From Nitrospira sp. (GTDB taxonomy: Bacteria; Nitrospirota; Nitrospiria; Nitrospirales; Nitrospiraceae), in NCBI GenBank assembly GCA_015904045.1, contig JABMDG010000437.1, forward strand, positions 1 through 11,444: DNA of 11,444 nucleotides, in the 5' to 3' direction. Each line of letters begins with the position of its first letter. Within the stretch, counting starts at the first letter, position 1. The notes under the pieces were generated by a model. It had not been told where the DNA came from and did not search any database. It worked only from the letters and a program-made list of their open reading frames with translations. Shown here in pieces: positions 1 through 5,582 of the stretch. A program made the position numbers and the translations under genes.

Positions 1-110
1 TGTCGACCGAGATGAAGTCGTAGGAGCCGGACACCCTGCGAACAGTTCAGAGTGGGCTGGATAGGCCGGTACCCGTGAGATGCACAACACCAGGCGCTTG
101 GCTCTCTCGC

Positions 111-140
111 TTGACCTTCATTTCCATTGGCTCCTATAAT
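111..140 (+). promoter_or_regulatory. sigma-70-type promoter for the moa operon
   Basis: A TTGACC -35 box (111-116) is followed after 18 nt by a perfect TATAAT -10 box (135-140). Transcription would start near 146-148, leaving a leader of only about 36 nt before the moaC ATG at 183. That leader is too short for a molybdenum-cofactor riboswitch. The boxes are read directly; activity is inferred. Confidence 0.75.
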
Positions 141-182
141 CCTTTCACGTCTTTGCTGTAACGCACTGATTCACCGAAGAAA

Positions 183-704
183 ATGGCTGAATTCACCCAC
201 TTCAATGAGGCTGGGCGCGCCCGGATGGTCGATGTGTCGGCGAAGACTTTGACTGAACGGGTGGCCACGGCGCAGGCGAAAGTATTGCTCCAGCCCGAAA
301 CTTTGGAAAAAATTCAGCAGCGGACGATTGCCAAGGGCGATGTGTTGGCGGTCGCTCAAGTCGCCGGCGTGATGGGCGCGAAGAAAACTCCCGATCTCAT
401 TCCCATGTGCCACCCGATGCTGCTGACCAGCGTCGATATTTCATTCCAAGAAGACCCTCGGCCGGATCAGACGGGGGCTTGTTCGATCATGATTACGGCG
501 ACGGTGAAGACGACGGGGCAGACGGGAGTCGAAATGGAAGCGCTGACGGCGGCGTCGGTGGCGGCCTTGACGATCTATGATATGTGCAAGTCCGTGGATC
601 GCGGGATCAGTTTCACGGAGGTGTGGCTGTTGTCAAAATCAGGTGGAAAGTCAGGAAGCTACACAAGAAATGCTAAAGCTAAGGTTAAGGTCGAGGGAAG
701 ATGA
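183..704 (+). CDS. moaC: MoaC, cyclic pyranopterin monophosphate synthase
   Basis: MoaC acts with MoaA in the first step of molybdenum-cofactor synthesis, turning the 3',8-cyclo-GTP made by MoaA into cyclic pyranopterin monophosphate in the cytoplasm. The 173-residue protein has the usual family length and all its hallmarks: MVDVSAK near residue 15, IPMCHP (His77), the GVEMEALTAAS helix (115-125), DMCK (133-136) and LLSKSGGKSG near the C-terminus. Lys51 and His77 fall at the same numbers as the conserved active-site residues of the E. coli enzyme, and Asp133/Lys136 match its catalytic Asp/Lys pair. The C-terminal tail is short and basic. The ATG at 183 has only a weak purine-rich stretch (GAAGA) ahead of it. 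The gene is first in its operon, directly behind a strong promoter, and its stop overlaps the next start (ATGA). Identification is secure. Confidence 0.97.
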   Translation: MAEFTHFNEAGRARMVDVSAKTLTERVATAQAKVLLQPETLEKIQQRTIAKGDVLAVAQVAGVMGAKKTPDLIPMCHPMLLTSVDISFQEDPRPDQTGACSIMITATVKTTGQTGVEMEALTAASVAALTIYDMCKSVDRGISFTEVWLLSKSGGKSGSYTRNAKAKVKVEGR

Positions 705-1396
705 TTACGGTTCAGCTGTTTGGAATGACTAAGATGATGGCGGGGAACCAGCCGGCTCTGTCGTTGAATGTGGCCGATGGCCGGCAGGTCAGGGATGTCA
801 TTGGTGCGATCGAGGCCGGCTATCCTCACATAGGAGAATTGATCCAGAAGAAGAAGGTGTTGGTGTCGGTCAATCAGGAAATTGCGCACGAAGACACGAT
901 CGTTCACGCCGGCGACGAGATTGCGCTGTTGCCGCCGTTTGCCGGAGGCGCAGGTGCGAGCCCGGATGACGACAGCCAGTTCGTCCGGGTGCAGCGGGAG
1001 AATTTCTCTCTCGATCAGGAACTGGACCGCGTTCGCAGGCGGTCAACACGTATCGGCGGGATCGCGACGTTCTTGGGGGTTGCGCGTGACCGGTCGCGGG
1101 GCCGCGATGTGGACCGCATCACGTTCGAACATTATGAGGGGATGGCGCAGAAAAAACTGCGGGAAATCCGCGAACGAGCGGTACAGGATTTCGGTATTCT
1201 GGAGATGCTGATTATTCATCGCTACGGCGAGATTTCGATCGGCGAAAATATCGTGCTGATCATCGCCGGCGCTGAGCACCGGGCTGAGGCGTTTCGCGCC
1301 TGTCAGTGGGCGATCGATGAATTGAAGCAAATCACCCCCATTTGGAAGCTGGAGCATACTCCCGAAGGGGAGGTGTGGGTGGAAGAACATCCGTAG
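701..1396 (+). CDS. moaD/moaE: MoaD-MoaE fusion, molybdopterin synthase in one polypeptide
   Basis: Molybdopterin synthase inserts two sulfurs into cyclic pyranopterin monophosphate, giving the dithiolene of molybdopterin. MoaD carries sulfur as a C-terminal Gly-Gly thiocarboxylate; MoaE holds the substrate. Here one 231-residue ORF contains both. Residues 1-83 form a ubiquitin-like MoaD ending in LLPPFAGG, with Gly82-Gly83 (944-949) internal. A short Gly/Asp-rich linker (84-92) follows, then a complete MoaE. In MoaE, EHYEGM matches the family substrate-contact segment, His193-Arg194 match E. coli His103-Arg104, and Lys209 and Lys216 match the catalytic Lys119 and Lys126. There is no stop or frameshift between domains. 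The start overlaps the moaC stop (ATGA) behind a purine-rich GAGGGAAG, so translation is probably coupled. Similar fusions are known, for example mycobacterial MoaX, which is cleaved after the Gly-Gly; cleavage here is inferred. Confidence 0.94.
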   Translation: MITVQLFGMTKMMAGNQPALSLNVADGRQVRDVIGAIEAGYPHIGELIQKKKVLVSVNQEIAHEDTIVHAGDEIALLPPFAGGAGASPDDDSQFVRVQRENFSLDQELDRVRRRSTRIGGIATFLGVARDRSRGRDVDRITFEHYEGMAQKKLREIRERAVQDFGILEMLIIHRYGEISIGENIVLIIAGAEHRAEAFRACQWAIDELKQITPIWKLEHTPEGEVWVEEHP

Positions 1397-1397
1397 G

Positions 1398-2477
1398 ATG
1401 GATGAATTCATGAAGGACCTGGTTGCGCAGGGCGACAGTGGCACACATGTGGTCGATACCTTCGGGCGGCCGTTGAAGAGTTTGCGGCTGTCTGTCACGG
1501 ATCGCTGTAATCTGCGATGCCGCTACTGCATGCCGGAAGAAGAGTATGTCTGGCTGCCACGAGAGGATGTGCTCAGTTTTGAAGAATTGGCGACACTTGC
1601 CGGCTATTTCGCCGATGTGGGCGTGGAGAAGGTTCGGCTGACCGGAGGGGAGCCACTGCTGCGGCGGGACCTCTCGCGGTTGGTACGGCTGCTGGTTCAT
1701 GATCGCCGGATCCGGGAGATTGCGTTAACCACGAATGGAGTGCTGCTGGCTGAGTATGCGCAAGAGCTGTATGAGGCGGGACTTCATCGCGTGACCATCA
1801 GTCTGGATACGCTGCGGCCGGAGCGATTCCGCCGGTTGACCGGTCGAGACGAGTTTGCCCGCGTTCTTGATGGGATCGAATCTGTGGGAAAGGCGGGGTT
1901 TCCCGACCTGAAGCTCGATACCGTGGCGATTCGAGGGTTCAATGACGACGAGTTGGTTGCGTTAATTGAATTTGCCCGGCAGTATCAGGCCGAGGTGCGG
2001 TTTATCGAGTATATGGATGTGGGTGGAGCAAACGAGTGGGCCATGGAGAAGGTGTTGTCTTGCGCAAGCATCCTGGATCGTGTGGGCGCGCACTATGGAA
2101 CCATCACTCCATTGCCTGAACGTGGGTCGGCGCCGGCGCAGCGGTATCGGTTGTCGGACGGCACGATCTTCGGCGTCATTCCATCCACGACCATGCCGTT
2201 CTGTGGGGCCTGCGACCGCAGCCGGGTGACGGCGGACGGGCTGTGGTACCTGTGTCTCTATGCGATGGCGGGAGTGGATCTCCGGCAGCCTCTTCGGCGA
2301 GGGGTTAGTGCGGAAGATATGCGGGAGATTATCCGTAGTGGTTGGGAGGCTCGTCGAGACCGAGGCGCCGAGGACCGGAAGGGATTGGAGCAGGTCGGGC
2401 TCAGAACCGGCGGACTGATCGGCATTGATCGGCTTCGAGAAGACCCCCACTTGGAAATGCACGCCCGTGGTGGATGA
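1398..2477 (+). CDS. moaA: MoaA, GTP 3',8-cyclase (radical SAM)
   Basis: MoaA is a radical S-adenosylmethionine enzyme that cyclises GTP to 3',8-cyclo-GTP, the substrate of MoaC. The 359-residue protein has the N-terminal CxxxCxxC cluster (Cys37, Cys41, Cys44) that cleaves SAM. It also has the LTGGEPLLR SAM-binding motif and the C-terminal cluster ligands Cys269, Cys272 and Cys286, spaced CX2CX13C as in the family, which bind GTP. The chain ends in HARGG, keeping the C-terminal Gly-Gly that the family needs for activity. It is somewhat longer than the 329-residue E. coli enzyme. The ATG at 1398 lies 1 nt after the moaD/moaE stop. An in-frame ATG at 1410 is an alternative start, with an AGGATGGA stretch upstream of it, and would shorten the protein by four residues. 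Identification is secure; the exact start is not. Confidence 0.96.
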   Translation: MDEFMKDLVAQGDSGTHVVDTFGRPLKSLRLSVTDRCNLRCRYCMPEEEYVWLPREDVLSFEELATLAGYFADVGVEKVRLTGGEPLLRRDLSRLVRLLVHDRRIREIALTTNGVLLAEYAQELYEAGLHRVTISLDTLRPERFRRLTGRDEFARVLDGIESVGKAGFPDLKLDTVAIRGFNDDELVALIEFARQYQAEVRFIEYMDVGGANEWAMEKVLSCASILDRVGAHYGTITPLPERGSAPAQRYRLSDGTIFGVIPSTTMPFCGACDRSRVTADGLWYLCLYAMAGVDLRQPLRRGVSAEDMREIIRSGWEARRDRGAEDRKGLEQVGLRTGGLIGIDRLREDPHLEMHARGG

Positions 2478-2479
2478 TC

Positions 2480-2602
2480 ATGCAGTATAAATTCTTGCGA
2501 ATAACAATTGATGATAAGGTTGAGGTTGGGCTCGGGAACGCGGCACTGCTGTTGCGCTGGCTCCTTGGCCTTAATCTGAGCGTTGCCGAGCGACCCGTAT
2601 GA
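2480..2602 (+). CDS. possible 40-residue small protein between moaA and the metal permease
   Basis: This short ORF starts 2 nt after the moaA stop and ends in an ATGA overlap with the permease start at 2599. A GGTGGATG stretch in the last moaA codons sits about 7 nt ahead of its ATG and could act as ribosome-binding site. The permease start has no good ribosome-binding site of its own, and its frame is closed upstream by a stop at 2572-2574, so translation through this ORF would explain how the permease is started. The product begins MQYKFLRITIDD and continues with a leucine-rich stretch (LLLRWLLGLNL, residues 23-33). Its KFLRI-IDD-KVEV pattern loosely recalls the N-terminus of small YvlB/SHOCT-like proteins, but this is only an impression. 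The function is unknown. It may be a real small protein or only a coupling leader. Confidence 0.45.
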   Translation: MQYKFLRITIDDKVEVGLGNAALLLRWLLGLNLSVAERPV

Positions 2603-3294
2603 CCGATCCATCCTATGCCGCGATTCTGGGGTTCGGGTTCCTGCTCGGTCTGCGGCATGCGCTCGATGCCGACCATCTTGCTGCGATCTCGACGGTGTTG
2701 GCCGAACGGCCCTCGTTTCGGGCGTCCAGCGCCGTTGGTTTTTGGTGGGGGGTAGGCCATACCACGACGCTCTTGCTCGTCGGCACGGTGGTTTTGGCGT
2801 GGGAGATCCGCATCCCCGAACGATTTGAATTCCTCGCCGAGTGCGGTGTCGGGCTCTTGCTCATTGCCCTGGGCGGGACATTGGCGTGGAAACTGTACCG
2901 GGAACGGTGGCATGTCCACAGCCATCACCACGATGACGGTCCGCACGTCCATTTTCATAGCCACCAGCAGCACGACGATCATCGCCACCGGCATTGGATG
3001 GCCGGTTCCGTTCGGCCGCTCTGCATCGGGATGGCGCATGGGCTGGCTGGGTCAGCGGCGCTGATGCTGATTGTGCTCTCGTCGACCCATGAGTTGGGAT
3101 CGGGCCTGTTGTCAATTGCTGTCTTCGGTGTGGGCTCGATTGTAGGGATGATGGCGATCGGGCTGACGATCAGTCTGCCGCTGGTGTATTCACTCGCGGC
3201 CAGCCGACGTCTGTTTGTGGGGCTGCAAGGCTGTGCCGGCGTCGCCAGTGTCTGTATCGGGATCTGGATGCTCGCTAGGCTGGCCTGGTCATGA
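2599..3294 (+). CDS. nickel/cobalt permease of the NiCoT/NicO-UreH type
   Basis: This is a predicted inner-membrane transporter for nickel or cobalt. The 231-residue protein has the family signature RHALDADH (residues 19-26, with His20, Asp23, Asp25 and His26) in its first membrane segment and FWWGVGHTTT in the second. About six hydrophobic segments are visible: roughly 7-18, 42-66, 76-97, 140-162, 168-195 and 205-230. The loop at residues 105-132 is extremely histidine-rich, with 13 His and four Asp in 28 residues, and would be a metal-binding loop. The protein is shorter than NixA-type permeases (about 330 residues) and closer to the compact UreH/NicO type. Uptake cannot be told from efflux by sequence. 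It is the last gene of the moa operon and seems translationally coupled to the small ORF before it. Nickel supply for urease or hydrogenase is a possible role, but neither enzyme is encoded here. Confidence 0.85.
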   Translation: MTDPSYAAILGFGFLLGLRHALDADHLAAISTVLAERPSFRASSAVGFWWGVGHTTTLLLVGTVVLAWEIRIPERFEFLAECGVGLLLIALGGTLAWKLYRERWHVHSHHHDDGPHVHFHSHQQHDDHRHRHWMAGSVRPLCIGMAHGLAGSAALMLIVLSSTHELGSGLLSIAVFGVGSIVGMMAIGLTISLPLVYSLAASRRLFVGLQGCAGVASVCIGIWMLARLAWS

Positions 3295-3303
3295 CCGGGC
3301 CAG
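3280..3303 (+). terminator. stem-loop at the end of the moa operon, possible weak terminator
   Basis: A 24-nt inverted repeat (CTGGCC ... GGCCAG) centred on the palindrome GGTCATGACC overlaps the permease stop codon. Ten base pairs can form, including one T-G wobble, with a tight loop. No run of T follows, so it is not a classic intrinsic terminator. It could instead slow RNA decay or aid Rho-dependent ending. Confidence 0.35.
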
Positions 3304-3341
3304 TGTGCGACGCCTCCCTTCTGCATGGAGTCCGGTTTGCA

Positions 3342-3358
3342 CGTGCGTCAGGCGCACG
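3342..3358 (+). repeat. small perfect hairpin upstream of the accD -10 region
   Basis: CGTGCG (3342-3347) and CGCACG (3353-3358) form a perfect 6-bp stem with a 5-nt loop. It overlaps the 8-nt palindrome GCACGTGC (3339-3346) and lies just upstream of the likely accD -10 element. It could be an operator or the remains of a terminator; no T-run follows it. Confidence 0.3.
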
Positions 3359-3360
3359 GC

Positions 3361-3371
3361 TGTGCTATTCT
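3361..3371 (+). promoter_or_regulatory. possible extended -10 promoter for accD-folC-lptD
   Basis: TGTGC followed by TATTCT (3366-3371) fits an extended -10 element (TG, one base, TATNNT). No good -35 box stands 16-19 nt upstream; TTGCAC at 3337-3342 is 23 nt away, which is too far. Transcription would start near 3378, about 47 nt before the accD ATG. Confidence 0.4.
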
Positions 3372-3425
3372 CCGCCGAGGGTGACAGGCAGTGAGGCCAC
3401 TCACGATTGACTGAGGGACAGGACC

Positions 3426-4262
3426 ATGGCGTGGTTCAAGAAAGACAAAGCGGTCGAGACCCCGGCGCCTCCACGCTCAAAAGGCAGCGAGGGCATGTGG
3501 CTGAAGTGCAATCATTGCCGGGAAATCGTGTATCGCAAGGAAGTCGATCGCAATAACAAGGTCTGTCCCAAGTGCGAGTATCATTTCCCGATTTCCGTCA
3601 TGGAGCGGATCGGGCTCCTCGTCGATTTGGGCTCCTTCAAGGAATGGGATATCGACCTGCACGCGCAAGACCCGTTGACGTTTCACGACACCAAATCGTA
3701 CCCCGAACGAGTGAAGGCCCAACAGGAAAAGACCGGCCGCAAGGATGCTTTGGTGATCGGCGAGGGATTGATCAACGGAACCCGTGTCGTGCTGTGCGTC
3801 TTCGATTTCAGCTTTATGGGCGGCAGCATGGGGTCGGTTGTGGGAGAGAAGCTCTGCCGCGCCATCGATCGGGCGTTGGAATCGAAGGTGCCGGTTATAT
3901 TGGTCACGGCGTCCGGTGGCGCTCGGATGCAGGAGGGGATTCTCTCGCTGATGCAAATGGCCAAAACGTCGGCGGCCGTGGCCAAATTGGGAGAGGCCAA
4001 GCTGCCGTTCATTTCGATTCTGGCGGATCCGACCTTCGGTGGCGTCACGGCCAGTGTGGCAATGTTGGGCGATGTGATCATTGCGGAACCGAAGGCGCTG
4101 ATCGGTTTTGCCGGCCCCCGGGTTATCGAACAGACGATTAAGCAGCAACTGCCGGATCAGTTTCAGCGCGCGGAATTTCTTCTGGAGCACGGCATGATCG
4201 ACATGATCGTCGAACGCAAGCAGCTCAAAGAGACGGTCAGCACTCTCGTCTCCCATTTTTAG
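3426..4262 (+). CDS. accD: AccD, acetyl-CoA carboxylase carboxyltransferase subunit beta
   Basis: AccD forms, with AccA, the carboxyltransferase that moves the carboxyl group from carboxybiotin to acetyl-CoA, giving malonyl-CoA for fatty-acid synthesis. The 278-residue protein has the N-terminal zinc ribbon typical of bacterial AccD (Cys28, Cys31, Cys47, Cys50; one position from the E. coli ligands). The crotonase-like carboxyltransferase fold follows, with FMGGSMGSVVGEK and SGGARMQEG, the glycine-rich segments that shape the acyl-CoA site and oxyanion hole, then DPTFGGVTAS and GFAGPRVIEQT. The E. coli protein is 304 residues; the shorter tail is normal for the family. A GAGGG ribosome-binding site (3413-3417) sits 8 nt ahead of the ATG. 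It heads an operon with folC 26 nt downstream, and accD-folC is a widely conserved pair. AccA, AccB and AccC are not in this window. Confidence 0.97.
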   Translation: MAWFKKDKAVETPAPPRSKGSEGMWLKCNHCREIVYRKEVDRNNKVCPKCEYHFPISVMERIGLLVDLGSFKEWDIDLHAQDPLTFHDTKSYPERVKAQQEKTGRKDALVIGEGLINGTRVVLCVFDFSFMGGSMGSVVGEKLCRAIDRALESKVPVILVTASGGARMQEGILSLMQMAKTSAAVAKLGEAKLPFISILADPTFGGVTASVAMLGDVIIAEPKALIGFAGPRVIEQTIKQQLPDQFQRAEFLLEHGMIDMIVERKQLKETVSTLVSHF

Positions 4263-4288
4263 CCGTTCCTCGTCCCCCCGGTTGGTCG

Positions 4289-5581
4289 ATGACCTATCCC
4301 GCCGCCATTGAATACCTCTATGGTCTCCAGAAGCATGGGATCAAACTCGGCCTGGAGCCGATGCAGGCGCTGCTGGAGGCGATTGGTCATCCGGAGTGCC
4401 GGCTGCGTGTCCTGCACGTCGGCGGGACCAACGGCAAGGGATCGACGGTTGCCATGGCGGCGGCGATGCTGCGCGCCTCCGGGTTACGGGTCGGCCTGTA
4501 TACCTCCCCGCATTTGGTCGAGTTCCGCGAGCGCATTTGCATCAACGGCGAAATGATCCCCGAAGAGCGCTTGGCCGATCTGGTCGGCCGATTGCGCGCC
4601 GCCGTTCCGCCGGACCTGAGCCTGACCTTTTTCGAGATGACAACGGCGCTGGCAATGCTTTACTTTGCGGACTCGCACGTCGATCTCGCGGTGCTGGAGG
4701 TCGGGATGGGAGGGCGGTTTGATGCGACCAACGTCGTCGACCCGATCGCGTGCGCCATTACGACCATCGCCTTGGATCATCAGGAATATTTGGGGACGAC
4801 CGAAGAGGCCATCGCCTTTGAAAAAGCAGGAATCATCAAACCGGGGGTGCCCGTAGTGATCGGGCGGATGGGGCCTGACGCCGGTACAGTGATGAGGCGG
4901 GTTGCAGCCGAGCGAGCCGCTCCGGTGTCGCAGCTGGGATCGGAGTTTGTCGTTGACGGGAGCAGTGATCGGTTTACCTATCGGGGACGGGGAAGGGTGT
5001 TTGAGGGACTTCGATGCGGGCTTGTCGGGCGGCATCAATTGGATAATGCCGCGTGTGCCATCGCGCTACTCGAGGCGGCCGACCATGGGGGCGTGTCGGT
5101 CGACGAGGCGGCCGTCCGTGAAGGACTGCGCTCGGTGGTGTGGGAAGGGCGGCTGGAGGTCCTTGAAGATGCTCCGCGGGTTCTTCTGGACGGGGCCCAT
5201 AACCCTGCCGCGTCCGTGGCGTTGAGCCGCTATCTGGAAGAATTTCTCGCCGGCCGTCCACACGCGCGTGTCATTCTTGTGTGGGGCATGATGCGGGATA
5301 AAGATCATCGAGCATTCATCGCACCGCTGCTGCCGCTGGTCTCCGAAATCGTGCTCACGCAAGCCGGTCTTGCCCGATCCGCGACCGTCGGCGAACTGCA
5401 CCAATCGCTGACGGAATGGCCCAAGCCGGTGTCCGAGGTGCCGCTGCCTGCCGAAGCATTACAGACGGCGAAGCAACGGGCCTCTTCCGGCGACCTCATC
5501 TGTGTGGCCGGGTCGCTTATGTTACTTGGCGATATCAAGGCCGCGGTGCGTGGCTGTGGGCTCTCGTTGATTAGGGGTTAG
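4289..5581 (+). CDS. folC: FolC, dihydrofolate / folylpolyglutamate synthase
   Basis: FolC is an ATP-dependent Mur-ligase-family enzyme. It joins glutamate to dihydropteroate and extends the gamma-glutamate tail of folates, keeping them in the cell. The 430-residue protein has the expected length and motifs: the P-loop GTNGKGST (46-53), YTSPHL, the metal-binding region EVGMGGRFDATN, ALDHQEYLG, the EKAGIIKPGVPVV segment typical of FolC, and LLDGAHNP at the start of the C-terminal ligase domain. The ATG at 4289 has only a weak GGTTGG stretch upstream, so translation may depend on coupling to accD, whose stop is 26 nt away. The gene ends 1 nt before lptD. Bifunctional activity is the family norm but cannot be proved from sequence. 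Identity is secure. Confidence 0.95.
   Translation: MTYPAAIEYLYGLQKHGIKLGLEPMQALLEAIGHPECRLRVLHVGGTNGKGSTVAMAAAMLRASGLRVGLYTSPHLVEFRERICINGEMIPEERLADLVGRLRAAVPPDLSLTFFEMTTALAMLYFADSHVDLAVLEVGMGGRFDATNVVDPIACAITTIALDHQEYLGTTEEAIAFEKAGIIKPGVPVVIGRMGPDAGTVMRRVAAERAAPVSQLGSEFVVDGSSDRFTYRGRGRVFEGLRCGLVGRHQLDNAACAIALLEAADHGGVSVDEAAVREGLRSVVWEGRLEVLEDAPRVLLDGAHNPAASVALSRYLEEFLAGRPHARVILVWGMMRDKDHRAFIAPLLPLVSEIVLTQAGLARSATVGELHQSLTEWPKPVSEVPLPAEALQTAKQRASSGDLICVAGSLMLLGDIKAAVRGCGLSLIRG
5573..5577 (+). promoter_or_regulatory. lptD ribosome-binding site inside the end of folC
   Basis: AGGGG lies in the last folC codons, 5 nt before the lptD ATG at 5583. It supports that start and suggests reinitiation by ribosomes ending folC. 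Confidence 0.6.
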
Positions 5582-5582
5582 C

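Noticed and set aside
1..64. Possible 3' tail of an upstream plus-strand gene
   Set aside because: Three frames end within the first 64 nt (stops at 13-15, 21-23 and 62-64), and none can be preferred from so few codons. Nothing else was recognised in 1-110.
47..127. 26-codon minus-strand ORF with an AGGAG stretch ahead of its ATG
   Set aside because: It is very short, lies over the moaC promoter, and its product looks like no known protein. The AGGAG is the complement of CTCCT between the promoter boxes.
141..182. Molybdenum-cofactor riboswitch in the moaC leader
   Set aside because: The leader predicted from the promoter is about 36 nt, far too short for that RNA, and no paired structure was seen.
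3477..4256. Long (259-codon) antisense ORF across accD
   Set aside because: It is a shadow of the GC-rich accD codons. The sense strand has full AccD motifs, and the antisense product is rich in His, Arg and Gln with no recognisable domain.
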